This document shows, piece after piece, positions 23,621-37,460 of a stretch of DNA of 64,000 nt (within the stretch, counting starts at the first letter, position 1; every line of letters begins with the position of its first letter). Both the position numbers and the translations under genes were made by a program. The notes below the pieces were generated by a model. That model was not told where the DNA came from. It saw only the letters and a list, made by a program, of their open reading frames with translations, and ran no database searches. Source of the DNA: Phoronis australis (taxonomy: Eukaryota > Phoronida > Phoronidae); NCBI GenBank assembly GCA_002633005.1, contig NMRA01000205.1, positions 483,273 to 547,272 of the forward strand, given 5' to 3'.

Positions 23621-26414
23621 GTAAGTAATTTTACGGGATTGTTGAGCATATTTTGTTTACATTGAACAAAATTGGCAGTGTTGAACACAATATCTGAAGA
23701 GAGCGATTACAGTCGATAACAATGGACGGCAAACTTCGACCAAACTTTTAGCTGTCAAGAAACTGCGTCTGCATTGATTAGCCAAGTGCGAGACCAGACG
23801 AACTAAACACGCGTGGTCTGTGCGCTTGTAGTCTGTTTAGTGCATAATCGGTCTTACAGTGTTTTGCCTGGTGGGTTTTTAATATCGCGGGTGACTTTGC
23901 CAGCGGTGCATAATATAAACTAACCTATTGCCCAGGAATTACTAGCTGTTCAGGTTTATGTGTTTCGGCGGTGGGCACGTGAACCATTTTTGGCTTGGCT
24001 GTGCCGAGTCATATTGCTGCGCCTGCCTGGTTACGTAATGTAAAGACGAAAGTGTAAACCTGTCTGCTGTTTTGCAAGCTGTTATGCCCTAGACAATCTA
24101 AATATTTGAAGGTTTATAGAGATCTATTGTGGCTCAAAATCTGAACAAGTATTAGAGCCTGGTGACTTCTTGGCCATGTAAATATTACATAAATACACAT
24201 TTTCCTCTTGATTGAATTTCAATAGGCTCAATGGTAAAGTTTTTAATGGTTCACATTTGTGTTTTTGTACGAAATATTTTTTATGTGACCTATTTAATCC
24301 GCAGTCGTGGTTGTTGCTAATATATTGTTCAGTTTGACTCCACCGATTTTCAGTGCGACTGATTGTTAAGAAACTGGTTTATTAAAAAGCAATTTCAGCG
24401 TCGTATATCCTGACTGATGAGTCATGTGTACAAGCCCACACATCTTGGGTTACCTGGTAGACCAGGTTCAATTGTTTCAGTCCAGTCCTCCTCTCTATAC
24501 ATTGTTCATGTCATGATTATCCTGTCATCTTGTTGACACACGAGATAAGATGCTATTGTTAACTGCCACAAACAGGGGGCATCCCAGTGTTATGTTATCT
24601 TTGTGAAGTGTCATCCATATCTGAGTGGGGGTGATTAGCTAATGGACAACCTATATATATATAAAGGTATTTTTCAAAAAATATCAAACTGGTTTTAATC
24701 GCATCTGCTTCTGACAAAGCGCTCATGTCTAAAAATAGTTTCAAGTGTCCAGTTCAATAAATAAGTTTAAAAAACTGAAAAACTTTAATGGCACGGTTTT
24801 TATCAGAAGTTCTTGACAACGGACCCACCCATACGTATGCTAATAACTCAACGGTTGGTAAAATGTACCTAGATAAAGACCTTCATTGGGCTTACTTTTG
24901 AAGTCACAATTGAGTGATAGTCAGTTGTTTGTGTGGACACTATTACATAAGAAATTAATATGGGGCCTCAAAAGAGAGTGAAGATGTTTATTTTTGTACT
25001 TATTTTCAATAAAACTTCTCTTTAAGTCATCAGTCCAGTGCAAGCACGCAGCCCTATGTCACTGTTTTTATGTTTTTAAAGTCCACCAAACCAGGTATTT
25101 GAGATAGTAATGACAAAAAAGTGGCATTTTTCTAAGAAGCATACTTGGGCTTACTATTAGGAGTTATTGGTTGGCTACATGATTATTTAAGACACAGTCT
25201 GGTAGCAGTTTTCATCTTTGGTTAAGAATGAATTTCAATATACAGTGGGTAAGTCAACCAGCGATGGTTGGCCTGTGTGTGTCTGTGTGTGAATTAAAAA
25301 TACAAGACATAAGTAATCAGACAAAATATCATTTTCTGCATCATGACGGCTAATTCTGTTAACAGCAAAAATTACTGGTAATAACTATTGGGGCGATAAA
25401 ATTCTAATTACAAAAAGCCTTAGCCACCTTACGAACTTTCCCTGATAATTCCCCTTCATTCTTGGTCAAGGGCAAAGACTATTATGCTGACGAATTCGGT
25501 TTCCCCTAACTTGTGATCCCGAGGGGTTGGGTGGGGGGGGGGTTTCTAGGTCATTTTGTGTAAATACTTTTGGCTTGTACTGTACTAACATGGAAGTAAG
25601 GCTTGGTGTATCGGAGTGCATGGTGTCCGAAATTTCGAGTGCCTGCATTGGTCCTAAAGTTGAAGTGTCAAGTTCCGTTTACTAGTTATAATTGCATGCC
25701 TTACACTTCACATTGACTTCACATGCTTCCAATCTCTTGATTTGTCAAACAGCTGAGGGCTAAAGACATTCTTTATTTTTTAATACGTAGCATAGCACCA
25801 TGTTACACCGTTAATTTTTTATTTGTAAACTTTCTCAATCTGCATTATTGTAATTTGGTTTACATGAAATAGTTGAAATAAAACGTGGTAAAATTTTGGT
25901 CGTAAGTAGCAATATAATTAACCTTTGAAATTAGAAAATGGCATTTATTTATTTCCATTCGAAGTGCTTACCCATCTGGAATAAAGCGCTGTTAGTGGTG
26001 TTGTTATATGCAATGAGTAGCTTTCTTTTAAATGTGTGGTATGGACAAATGCTTTGTTAGAGTTCAGCAACTCGAAAACTTAGGCAATTATGTTTAATGT
26101 GAAACAAAGAGGAGTTATTACTATAATGTAAGACAGACTGATACATTACTGTGGTTAACCAAAAAGTATTAGTTACTAAGGGAACGTGTTCAATTGAAAC
26201 AACTCGATAGGCACAGAATTGGTACAAGTTCTAGCGTTATTTGAACAACATAAACAGAAATGGGTAGATCCAGGCATGGCTGTTTTGGCTGTCCACCTCA
26301 ATTTTGTTTTATTTTTATTTTTCTTTAGCTTCTGATATTGTTGTGATTGGCCACAATTTTTAAATATCACCTGTTGGTAGTTATGATGGAGAACTTGAAT
26401 GTGGCAAAGTCTCA

Positions 26415-26505
26415 TTTTGGTTTTTGTATCAAATTTATGAAAAAATGAGAAAATAAAATTTCACCTGTCTGCCATATTATACCCTAAATTGGTGAGACTC
26501 TAGTC
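26415..26505 (+). mobile_element. TIR element family A, 3' fragment (copy 2)
   Basis: Keeps only the right part: AAAATAAAATTTCACCTGTC, TGCCATATTATACC and a TGGTGAGACT end. The end variant (GTGAGACTC) resembles that of copies near 47190 and 62440, suggesting a subfamily. Confidence 0.45.
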
Positions 26506-27640
26506 TCTCTGGGAAAAATGCAAACATAGATCAAACTTTGTACTTCTCAAATCTGGAGTAGTGCCATCTTGTGAGAATGTTGGTTATTATTCTGAGAAAG
26601 AACTGAAATTTAACCAAAAGCTGTGAGCTGCTGCAGTCTCAATATGGGTGGACATGATGTGTGTATTGGGGCCAATACACATGGCTGTGTGTGGCTGCCA
26701 CATTTATCAAATGTAAATAGTGGTCATTATTCTTCACTTCAAGCAAGCTGTGGGTCTGGCGCTCATTAAAAGGATTTGAAAATGAACTGTTGAAAAACAG
26801 TTTGGACAACGGAACCTGATGACAACTATACTGAAATGACTTGTTATACTAAGATTCATCAGAGAAAAAATAAAATTTAGAGGTCTTTTTAATCACAAAG
26901 ATTTAACGAAATGAGAAATACTGTTGAAATTCACTGGTTTCAAACAGGTCGAAATGAACATTAGAGGTAACATTTTCAAATTCAACTTTTACAAGTAATT
27001 GCTGTGTAGGAACATTAGGGTTAATGTAAGACCCTAGAAAAGGGTCCAAAGTTTGTTCGTAACGTTGTACCATATCTCAGAAATGGCAGATCAGATTCGA
27101 AGGAAACTTTCAGGTACTATGCTTTATTCATTGTTTTCTAAAAGTATTTGGAATTGATTTTAAAATGTTCCACTCTTGCATGAGGGCTAGGTAATAGTAG
27201 AAGCTTCTTGATTTTCATGAAGAAATTGAAATTTTGGATAAATTGAAAATGAAATGATGATTTGGAACTGTAACAGGACTTTGAGATTTCATCTTGAACG
27301 TTTACGTCAAAAGAAATTTGATCTTCTTATTAATACCGTTGTTTTGCTATCAGTGTATCTTTGTCGTTTGCTAAATTTTACTAAAAATGTACGGTCACAG
27401 GACACTGTTAATGGGAGATTAGTAAAAAGTTAGAAATTGAATTCTACGGGCTTTCTGCTTTTTGAAAATTAACTGATCGTCCAGAGGCCGTTATGGAATG
27501 TCTGGATATTCAAACTGTGTTGGGGATCCGGGGTTTCAATTTAGCACAAGAGGCAAATAGGTCCCTCCCTCCGCCAATTCTTTTTCCGACTTTGGTTGTA
27601 GACTCTGCTGCAACCACTTGTTCGAGTTTCAAAACTCAAG

Positions 27641-27800
27641 TTTCAACTTAAACTGTGCTTGACTTTGGCCGTGAGATAAGGTGTAGTTCTAACCCTGAGA
27701 AATTACAATTTGTATCAGGAAACAGTTCCAACTAAAACTATGCTGGACTTGAGTTGTGAGACCAAGTTTAATTCTAACTCTGAAGAATTACACAAGGAAA
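27641..27800 (+). repeat. Two-copy tandem repeat, about 82-bp unit
   Basis: The phrases TTCMAACTWAAACTRTGCT, GACTT, GTGAGA, TTCTAACYCTGA and GAATTACA recur in the same order beginning at about 27643 and 27728. The copies are roughly three-quarters alike by eye. No coding content. Confidence 0.5.
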
Positions 27801-29059
27801 TCTGGCTCTTTGTAAGATATGTGTGTCAGTGGCTGGCACTGTTTTTATGAATTAGCCACAGTGAGTACACTATAATAATACTATAATAACAAACTCTGTT
27901 ATCCTACCAGATTGCGGTCAATTATGCTTTGTTGATCTGGAAAAATATAGTCTGCTGTCTGGATGGCAATTTGTAGCACAGCTGACTAACAGTTTGAAAG
28001 GGTCCAGGTAAAGCTCATTGGAACCTTTACCTATTTGGTATCTAGATTATAGCTTTAGGAAATTATAATTCTCATTATTATGCAATTTTCAATGGTAACA
28101 GTAGTTGGACTTATAACCAGTTCTGTGGGTTTTGTGGTTATTTTGTGTTGGGGAGCCTTCAGTAGTACTGATGCATTTTAATGCTGTGGGCAATGCTTTC
28201 TAAGTTCAAATTGGCGCCATTTTAGAATTGATGTATTATGTGTCTGATAAAGCATGTTTTATTCATGTTAAATCTGAATTTAATAAGAGTTGCTTTACTA
28301 AATGTATGTGTAGCCTATCTTGACTTTTTGTGACTCTATTTATTATGAAAATAATGAAAATTATCTATCACCTTTGGACAATCGTCACCTTGCGTACTGC
28401 ATAACTTACCTGACATCATCCATGACTTCAAACTTGAGTGCAACAGCGTCATTCATTTTCCTTGACATCCACACCCATTACCTTACACTTATATGACATT
28501 CATTGTGTGCCAATATTCAAGCTTCACTGAGTGATCATGTAGCAAACTACTTCTGACAGACCCTTTTACTGCAGTGACGTAGACTGTCATTGTGCAGTGT
28601 CGTCACCACAAGCTTTTGACTGCGTAATTCTTTTCTGAATTTTATAGTGTCATGATATTAGAACTGCTTGAAGCTTCATTTCACTGTTTAGCTGGCTGAC
28701 AATCAAAAGTCGAATCAGGCCTGGTCTCATAATATTCATTACAGTGATGAGATTTTATTTCCATTAACAACAAGAACACCGAAATCGTCGTTCTCTCAAG
28801 AAAATGCTTTAGGTTATTGCGGTTGGCCAACCCTGAGCTTGCGAATTCGTAAATGGTGTATACCGTATACGCGTTGCCTGAGCTTTATAATGTAAATGGA
28901 ATCTAATCACGGTAAGAAGTATTACGAAAATGGTTTATATGGCAGTAAAAGGCCTAACTTGATTTTTGTTTTCAGGACGAAATACAGCTGTAAGTCATTA
29001 GAGATATTTGTTACAGTTTCTTCCTGATCTCAAACGTAACACTCAGTCTGGATGTGTGG

Positions 29060-29276
29060 TAATTCTTTGACAAAATTGTTATTTTTTATTTTTCACAGGC
29101 TGCACATGATGATAACTGGTCCGCTGTTGTTTTTTGACATCTTCGCACACACAGACCAAGCTAACAATAGACAAAAATTTCTTACGTTTTATTTTTGTTG
29201 AGAAATTTGGCAAAATGAAATTTCGTTTGTCTCCCCTGCTGCATGCTAAAAGTCGTGGAATTACTGTACCTTCTAG
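29060..29276 (+). mobile_element. TIR element family A, copy 3
   Basis: The right half is clear: TTTTATTTTTGTTGAGAAAT, TTGGCAAAATGAAATTTCG, then GCATGCTAAA and a GTGGAATTACTGTACC end that matches the terminal inverted repeat. The left half is degenerate (AATTCTTTGACAAAATTG near 29060). Confidence 0.6.
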
Positions 29277-31159
29277 GTATTTGTTCACACCCACAAGAGT
29301 CATTGGATAGCCTCTTGTGATTTTGATGACTCAGGTCTAGCATTTTTTCGGCAGTCACTAGAAAACTTAGCAACAACAACGACAACAGCAACCAACAACA
29401 CTTGTGCTGCCTGTAATCCAGTTTTTATTCGACACCATTGCACCAACGGATGTTTTCAAATGCTGTGTTGGATTTTCCTTTTGGTGTCTAATAAAAAAGT
29501 TTTTGATGAGGTAGTCTCACCCGAGAGCTCAACACTACTTTCCTTTATAAACATCGATTCTGATACATTTGCACCACTTCATACCATGCTGGATAGTAGG
29601 ATATCCCCTACAGGCGATAGTGTGATGAATTGTGAAAAAAAGAAATCACTTGCCATTAAAGTCATGTGAAATAACTCGCATAATGTCATGATTTATCGTC
29701 ATGTTCCCTGATATTGTCATTAAAAATCAGACAAATTGATTCTCACCCACTTAGTACGTACTGGAGTGATGTGTACCTTGGCTTTTCTGTCTAGAACCTA
29801 ATTTATCTCAAATTTATTTGCCTTATTGGATCTTGGATGGGTAAAAGTCAGTTTAAACCCGCTTAGTGAATAATGGAATGTCCAAATTATTAAAATTTAT
29901 GTCGAAACTAAGGGTATGGCATTAAGTGGACTCCACTGTATTCCCATAGAAGAGGGGGGACATTTTCAAGACCAGGTTTCCCTACAAAAAGCTCTCTTTT
30001 CTGACATATACCTTGTGTGAAAGGGTGCCTTTCAAATTCAATTTCCTTTCCCATTTGAACAAATTTAAAGAAGGGTTTTTAGTATCTTTATTTTTAAACC
30101 TTTGGGTTAAACAATGTACTCAGTTTGATGACGGCTAATCTCTTCTTATGGTGTTTCAGACTTTTAAGTCCTATTAAAATGGGTAAAACATTCAACTGTC
30201 CAAGGATACCTAGGGAAAGGGAGAGGTTTAAAAAAAAGGTAAAAGTGGCTTTCATGGAAGGGGTTCCTTTTTTCTGACTCCACTTTCCTAACTGGGTGGA
30301 TATCGTAATTTCCCAGTTGTGCCCCATCCCCGTCAAAAATTTTGTCAACTATCCCCAAGCGTTTCATTCAAACATAAATGCTCTCCGCAAGGGGTTAATT
30401 TGTATCAGTCAGTTTGTTTTCTTACCACCTTTGCATTGATTTTTAAGTAGGAATTTATGTCTAAGCACCTTCACTATCAGCCATCAGCTATAAACAATGG
30501 CGCTCTTTACCACCACATAAAGTGTCCTTTGAAAGTGAGCAGCTTGACTATTAGGTGCTAGCAGGAAGTCATTACCAATGAAAAGGCCAGTTTGTGAATT
30601 GCCAGTTACTCAAAAGGTAACCTTACAGCCTTGTACAGATTCTGGTCTGGTGCTTTTGCTACTTAAACATGTAACATTGAGAACACCAGCAATTTGCCCA
30701 ATATGTGAATGTGGTGATATAGCAGATACGTTCATATCAGAGGGATGTCACGGGACTATTTTGAGAGTGCTCCATTATGTTGCGTATTTTGGTGTCCATT
30801 TTTGGTGTGCACTGCTGTGTCTGCTAAATGGTTTCAAGAATGGTCGTGGAATTTCGTGTTCCTATTGAGGAGAGTATGGTTCGCTTTGATTTTCACCCAA
30901 GTGTGGCTGCTGCTATGTCCCCTAGTGGCAAATTTTTGTGCCTGCCTCGAAGTTTGCTAAGTTCGGTGAAGAATCATGGTAATACCATTCTAGTAAGAAA
31001 GGCAAGTCTATTGTTGATTTTCGGCTGAATCTGACTACTGCTATGCCTTTTGTGGCAGATATACATGTTTGATGAAAACGTTGAAAATTACTCCTTGATT
31101 TTAGGCTAAAATGATGCGGTACCAATGCATTTTTGTCAATTCTGACTGTCGTTGTTGTG

Positions 31160-31260
31160 GAATTGATGGTGAGGGAGGACTTTCCCCTCAACCTCAACCA
31201 TAAATTCCTATCTCAGAAGGCACAGGCACCTATTCCTCCCGTGAGCGAGGGTCCTGCAAA
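31160..31260 (+). repeat. Dispersed CT-rich repeat, copy 1
   Basis: Shares TGATGGTGA, TTTCCCCCTCA-like, CTCAGRNGGCACAGGCACCT and TCCCTC/CGAGGGTCCTG words with 41500-41605 in the same order. No known identity. Confidence 0.45.
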
Positions 31261-31548
31261 TAATGGAAATGCAATCGAAAGACAGTAATAGAACTGGTCG
31301 GTGAATTCAGGTTAATTCATGAATTGACAGATCTTTTGAATTTTGACCAATGCCTGTACAGACTGTGAGTAAAATACAAATCCTACCAGATTGTAGACTT
31401 TGATATCCACAACTTTATCGTAAGGTACATTACTGTCTAACGGCTTCCTTTGATTCTGTTCAACAGTGACAGGAAAACGTTTGCGTATTTGTCGTTGGTG
31501 CCCGTTTTTAGGAGCCACAGCAAAGTCAATGTAAACGAAACATTGTCT

Positions 31549-31798
31549 ACGGTAATTCTCCACTTTTTCGCGCTAAAATAATTGGTGCAGTTGACATTTT
31601 CCATTTTCCAAAGACTCATCTTGTTGCAAGTAGGGGGAGCTTTACTAAATAGTGTTTCATGACACATGCATAACTACTTGCAAACCAAGCCTATGATTCA
31701 CTGTAACTTTCTTAATCCGTGTTTTTGTGGAGAATTTGACAAAGTGAAATTTACCTTGTTTACCATGTTGCGTGCTAAGTAAATGAAAAAGTACTGTA
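31549..31798 (+). mobile_element. TIR element family A, copy 4 (near full length)
   Basis: Left terminus ACGGTAATTCTCCACTTTTT (31549-31568) and right terminus AAATGAAAAAGTACTGTA (31781-31798) form imperfect terminal inverted repeats. The interior has AATAATTGGTGCAG, CATTTTCCATTTTCCAAAG and TTTTTGTGGAGAATTTGACA in family order. Total about 250 bases; non-coding. Confidence 0.7.
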
Positions 31799-33818
31799 GA
31801 TTATCCCGAATTTTTTGACTAAAAATTCCCACTATTTTGGCTTTGGTGAATTTGGGCCGAATTCAGTGTCTGTCTATAATCTGTTGCTTGTCATGTCTGG
31901 TGTCGGATCTGACTCTCGTGTTAATGGAGTATTAGCAAAAAGTCTTGTAAGTTTTCGGCCGACATGCCGCGTAATTTTCTGGCTGTCAGTGCCGCTCGAA
32001 ACAGGCTTTAAATGAAGCTGATAAGCACCCCCTAGGAACGTACCATTTGCTTTGCGCTGTGGGTGCATATCAATCCTCTCGTTTATGTTTAGGTTTAAAA
32101 TTGCATTTAGCTGAATGACAAAAAGAGCACCTGGTTCTTAACTGCTACCAGTTATAAATGATATACCCTGTGTGGTGGAGTTGGTCAACTACAGTATATA
32201 CTTTGCCTACCATGTCTCTGTTGTCTGTTTCCATTTAGTTCATGTGCACTGTAATTGGTCCATCTGGTGTTAGTTAGCCTGTGTTTAAAGAGTGGTTAAC
32301 CTTGTGATTTTCCTCAGTCATTTTACAAAGTTCTCATTGGGGTATTTGTTGAGTGAAGAGTTGTCATTCCAGTTCAGTTAGGAGGAGGTTTAGTACTTTG
32401 CTATTTCAGGCTATTGCTTCTGCACACTGGTAGAATTCTGGTTACTTCTTGTTTCTCTGAGCATAGCCAAATGCTAGTTTCTCAAACAAATTCCCGCCCA
32501 AGCTGTTGAAAGCCCACAGTGCAAATTTTAAAGCCTTGGTTAAATACAAACAGTTAATTTTTCAAACCTGTGTGTACAGTTTTATTAAGTTCCCGATAAC
32601 GTGGGAGTGATGCCACATTGTGTCCTTATCACGGCCTATTTATGTGAGTCAGTCTTATCTCGGATGGTTGCCGCGCACGGCTATCCGGTAGATGGGCCCT
32701 GCACTTCACACGTGAATACTCTGTTGTTAGCCAGCTCAGCCGGGCTCTTTGCCTGCCGTCACTGATTAGTTTTGTCTAATGACTATTCCATATTGGCCAT
32801 GATATCTTCATTTACACCTCACCTGCATATTTGCCTAGTTTTTCTTGACCTGGTTGGTCTTGTGTTGATAAAGAGAATGAAATTATTAGTCGAATCAAAA
32901 TTGTTGGTTATTCCGGACCTTTTGCTGATTGTTATAAATAGTAATATTGATCTTTAGCCCAAAATGCAGAAGGGCCTTGGGAATTAAATCATTGAATTCG
33001 TGTATTGGATAACTCGATTAATCAAACAGAATTAATCTGACAATTCTATTTCATTCAAATCAATGCTTTGGGTCATTGCTTTTCTTTCCTTCCTTTCTAG
33101 AAACTGTAATTCTATATCCAAACTGTCTGGGTATGTTGAAGCCTCTATCCCTTCAAGAAGCTGTTTACACATCGACTGTTCCGATATTTGGATTTCTGTT
33201 GAATTTTTTATTCACCGCTAGCAACCCTCAAATTTTTGCTGATATCACCGTGACCGTGCTTTTAGAGTATTCATGGATACAGGTATTTGTGGCGATGTTA
33301 GATATGGTAGGAGCACATCAAAGCACCTTTGATATTACTCGTGTATTTTAAGGCCCTTATTCAGTGTGTTCAGTGACGTGTCTATCCTACCCGGATATAT
33401 ACTTGCATCCTAGTATATATATCTTAATCGAGCATCTATTTGCCAATTACCAGTGGTGCATGTTGTTTGCAGCAATGACACAAAGCAGCATGCACAATAA
33501 AGCATAGTATTTTTTGCACTTGTTGTAAACGTTACGCTTGATATATGCACTCAGCAGTTGTGTCCAATTTATTCAAATTAATCGTCAATGTAATTGTTTA
33601 TTAGGCATAATTCTTTCTTTGTCCTTGTTTCTGTGCTATTTCCTCTCTGATACGTTTTGAAATAGCCACGCCATGTTGAGATCCTGCTAAATGGCCATCA
33701 AGTATTTGTTGGACAGGCGTTCAGTACCACCTAGAGATCCCATGTTTCGCGAATGGGAGGTTTCAACGTACTGGTATAAACGGCGTTTTAACACCTTTCC
33801 TGCTGTCATAATGCCTGC

Positions 33819-34067
33819 TAATTTTGACTGCTGTCCGGTGGGATGTATTAATGGCTAGCGGAAAAAGGCAAACCGTTTGAAATACCATGTCCCACACATT
33901 TCCCTCTGTGAAGAAAAAGTCGTGGCTGCAAAGTCAGTGACTGCAACTGATAAAGCGGAGCAGTTTCGATCCCAGCTGATGTCTGAAAGCCAAAGTAGTG
34001 AACTCAACCTAACCGAACAATGGGAACGGCTGACACTGGGATTTATTTCTCGGTTTTTGAATTATTG
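33819..34067 (+). other. Weak protein relic with CCxxxC and a downstream basic segment
   Basis: One frame from an ATG at 33819 reads MPANFDCCPVGCING, a stop, then RKKANRLKYHVPHI and about 55 more codons before the next stop. The Cys cluster followed by basic residues is reminiscent of the start of a THAP-type zinc finger, but the expected pattern is incomplete and one stop interrupts it. It may be chance. Confidence 0.15.
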
Positions 34068-35510
34068 AACCACTATGTAGTTATTGAATTGCTGTGCACC
34101 GTATCTGAGTTGGGATCTAGCATAAGTTGATTTTGCGCTCTGATTACTGTACAAAGCTCCAGTATGAAAAGACCGCTGTTACGGTATTGTGTCATCCCAG
34201 ATTGAATTCTTGATCCCTGGTGCTTGTAAAAAAGGAGGGATCAAACTTGGCTACTCTTCGAATATTTTTGACTTTTGTTAACTAGTTCTTACTAGTAGAT
34301 TGGAAACTTTAAAAGTCTGTAGATGATTTTACGAGGTTTTGGTGCATTTTTTTGATGTATTGGACACAGTCCTTGTTTACAAATTTCATTGAAGGACACA
34401 TCCGGGATTGAGAGTAGCTCTGTGCAAAATATCAACTACAGGGTTCTTCAAGAAAATCTACAAAGCTTTTGAGTGGAGATTTTATGATAGTGCAGAGATG
34501 CATTTTGTTATCACTACTTGGTGTCTTGGCCAGAGCAGTGTTTGTCCACCACCAGCTTGTTTATTTATGACATGTTGTATACACCTGTCAATCAAATGCA
34601 AACAATGTAATGTCAGTACTGCATGATTTATGTGTCATTGGGATACTACTGTCACACCAAGTGACCATGTCTCAACAGTTTTTGGAGTTCATCTCTTGAA
34701 GTCTTAGTAAATGTTTGCATAGGGGGTTCAAGTGTTCACTTGGTGCAAATACAACATTGAATTAGGATTTGTTTTGACTGCACCAGTCAAGTGTGGGCAA
34801 GTTAAGCTTGGACAATTATTAAGTTGTTGTAGTTCATGGCTGAAGCACCTCTTTGATTGGCTGTGGATGATGTTTGGAGGGCAGTCTTACTGAGCAGTGA
34901 TGCTTGAAATCTGAAATACACTACTTGAATTGTAATGATGTTATGGTTGAAATGGCTGTGTTGTGTTAAGTCCAGGAGCTTTTAACACTCAGATCTTAGT
35001 TGACTGTTTCTGGTTAAGACAACAAAAATTTATTTCCATCAATGCTATTACATGGTACTATACTTGGCTAAGTCACATGTCTTGAGTAATAATGAATGTC
35101 TGCATGTTTGGTGTAATGCTGTTAGTATTTAGCCTTATAATATTAAAAACTATTGAAGGATAGCTACATAGTTTATGGATTTGGGGTGTCAAACACTGGC
35201 TATTTAATAACGAGCCAATTGAAAACGGGCTTGAAGTTTTAATTGACACAACTGCCAGGGATATCTAGGTGGTTTTTGTTAACTCGTTGTATATAAAAAG
35301 TTGTGTAGCCCTTGGCTTGACCAGCTTTATCGCTGATTGTATCCCTAGGCTTGTAACAAGAACCTGTTTCATTAAGATTGACATAATTCCTGTCTGAGGG
35401 TGTGCTAAAATTGTAATAATCAAGGGTTCCTTTAAAAATGTTCCTTATGAATGATATTTTGTCACCATGGAAATGAGAAATGTTAAGTGTTCTTATTTGG
35501 CTTTTCTATT

Positions 35511-35720
35511 ACAGTAATTCTCCACTTAATTGCACAAACATAATTGCCAAATTTTCCGTTTTCCAGTTTTTCATTACCTTGCTTGACCTAATGGAAACTT
35601 TATCTTGATTGTTGTTTTGCGGCTTCCACACAGCTCAAACTATATTAGTAACTGACTGATTTGTTCTTAATCTTTATTTTTCTGAAGAAATCTGACAGAC
35701 TAAAATTCACTAGTCCACTA
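35511..35720 (+). mobile_element. TIR element family A, copy 5
   Basis: Left terminus ACAGTAATTCTCCACTTAAT is well kept at 35511, followed by CATAATTGCCAAATTTTCCG. The middle (TAATCTTTATTTTTCTGAAG, AAATCTGACAGA) is diverged and the right terminus is lost. Confidence 0.6.
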
Positions 35721-36520
35721 TATTGTGTGCTTACCTAAACCTGAAATGCAATGTGGTTTTAATTCGGGAAATATGCTTCTAACTGTACAGGCGTTGATAT
35801 CTCGTAGTTATGCACATTTACACTTTCATTTGAAAACTGACCCAACGGTTAGTTTTGTTTGTGATTTATGGAAATTTTACCAATGTGTTTTGTTGTATTA
35901 CGATGATGGTCCAGTGTCAGGGACCTCTCTTACCTGAGGGGAAAGGTGCCAGACTGCCAGTGTCATCTGATTGAGGAACTTCTCTAGGTGAGAGAACCCA
36001 TAGTCGCCACCAGTTTAACCCCCTGTTATTTACCAAGTCCACCCCTCCACTAGTCCACTCTCACCACTGCCTAAGTAGCTCGGGGGGGGGGGGGGCNCTG
36101 CTTGTGAACTCTGTACTACCAGGAATGACTTTCTTTGCTCAATACTAGAGTGATGACTCCTGCACTTTTGATAAATTAATCCAGATTCTGATCTCTACAT
36201 AGAGACAGTGTAAGCACTGGGAAGGTGTGACTGAAGTGAGGATATTCACAGTGTGTAAAAACCCTAATGGTTGTCTTAGAATACCAACAGGGGGCAATGT
36301 CATCAGTCCCCAATAGAAGGATCCGGGTGACTGCGCAACATCGCGGAATATATATCGGCCAATTTCCAGAACTTATAATTCATAAGTTAGGCATCATTGT
36401 CAGTTTTTACTACTTAAATGTGCCCAAGTTTGACTAGGTTGACTATAACCATATTTGATTGTCCTTTGTCTTCACTAACTTAAGTTGCCCTGACTGAAGT
36501 TGAATTTCGCTTCTTTAAGG

Positions 36521-36719
36521 TTACGGTATTTAGCACACAAGATGGCCTACTCGTGAAATTCTGTTTTGTCAATTTTTATGCACGATTTGTAATGTGTAGA
36601 TATCGTAAGAGAACTTTTGTGAAGTTTTAAATGCAGTAAAGTGACCAGCCTTTGAAAAATGGGAAATTGCAATTTTGGCAATTATTTTTGTATGACATAA
36701 GTGGAGAATTACTTTACTG
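36521..36719 (-). mobile_element. TIR element family A, copy 6 (minus orientation)
   Basis: Runs from TTACGGTATTTAGCACACAA through AATTCTGTTTTGTCAATTTT, TGTGTAGATATCG and GGCAATTATTTTTGTATGAC to AAGTGGAGAATTACTTTACT. The latter is the reverse complement of the family left terminus. Confidence 0.7.
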
Positions 36720-37420
36720 AATAGTTTCTGGATGTGACTACAATCTAAATTCTGCAATGCATTATTTTTTCCTTTTCTAATCCCCACTTGAATTGTATTG
36801 GTGTCATTATTGCCATGCTGTGAAAGCTGCATTTTTGCCTACACGCTTGAGTGATCGGGTTTTGTGGTTGATATGGTGTGCCTGAGTGAGACTTGATTCA
36901 CTGTCTGGAGCTGTACTTTTCTGTCTCCTACCAAGGGCAGGCAAATTGAGTCCAGAATGCCAGGCAAACAACACCAGGCCTTTGTGTCAAGTACTGGGGC
37001 CATTAAAACTCAAAAAACCCAGACTTGTCAACCACTCCGCATGTGACGCGACAGGTGCTGACTGTGGACTTTTTATCAGTAAGCGGTGCGTCACTAGTTT
37101 GAAAATCTATGGAACTGGCCTGGTGTTGCTCGAGTCACTGGAATTTATTGAGCTGAACTTTTATTGAGCTGAACTTGAGTTGAAACGGGAATGAAACCTG
37201 TAGAGCCCGAAGCCAAAAAATCAATGGCACAGACATAGGAGTGCACTAGGCACATGTGTTTGATTTAAATTACTTTGAAGGGGAGAGGGTGGCACCTCGG
37301 TTATGCAATAAATTTATTAGCTGATTTATTATATTTATAAATATGACTGTAAAGGGGTGGGTGTTGTAGAGAGCATGAAAAGTTAGTGTGATTGTCTGCT
37401 TCCCCTGAATGTTCCACGAT

Positions 37421-37460
37421 ATCTCGCGAACGTTTGCATGATCTTGCATTTTCGCGAGAT
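37421..37460. repeat. Perfect 10-bp inverted repeat containing CGCG
   Basis: ATCTCGCGAA (37421-37430) and TTCGCGAGAT (37451-37460) are exact reverse complements 20 bases apart. TCTCGCGA is also the core of a known metazoan promoter motif, so two opposed sites are an alternative reading. Confidence 0.5.

Noticed and set aside
36886-37167. 93-codon plus-strand open frame
   Set aside because: No known motif; the tail includes a 16-base tandem duplication (TTATTGAGCTGAACTT twice), so it looks like random non-coding DNA.
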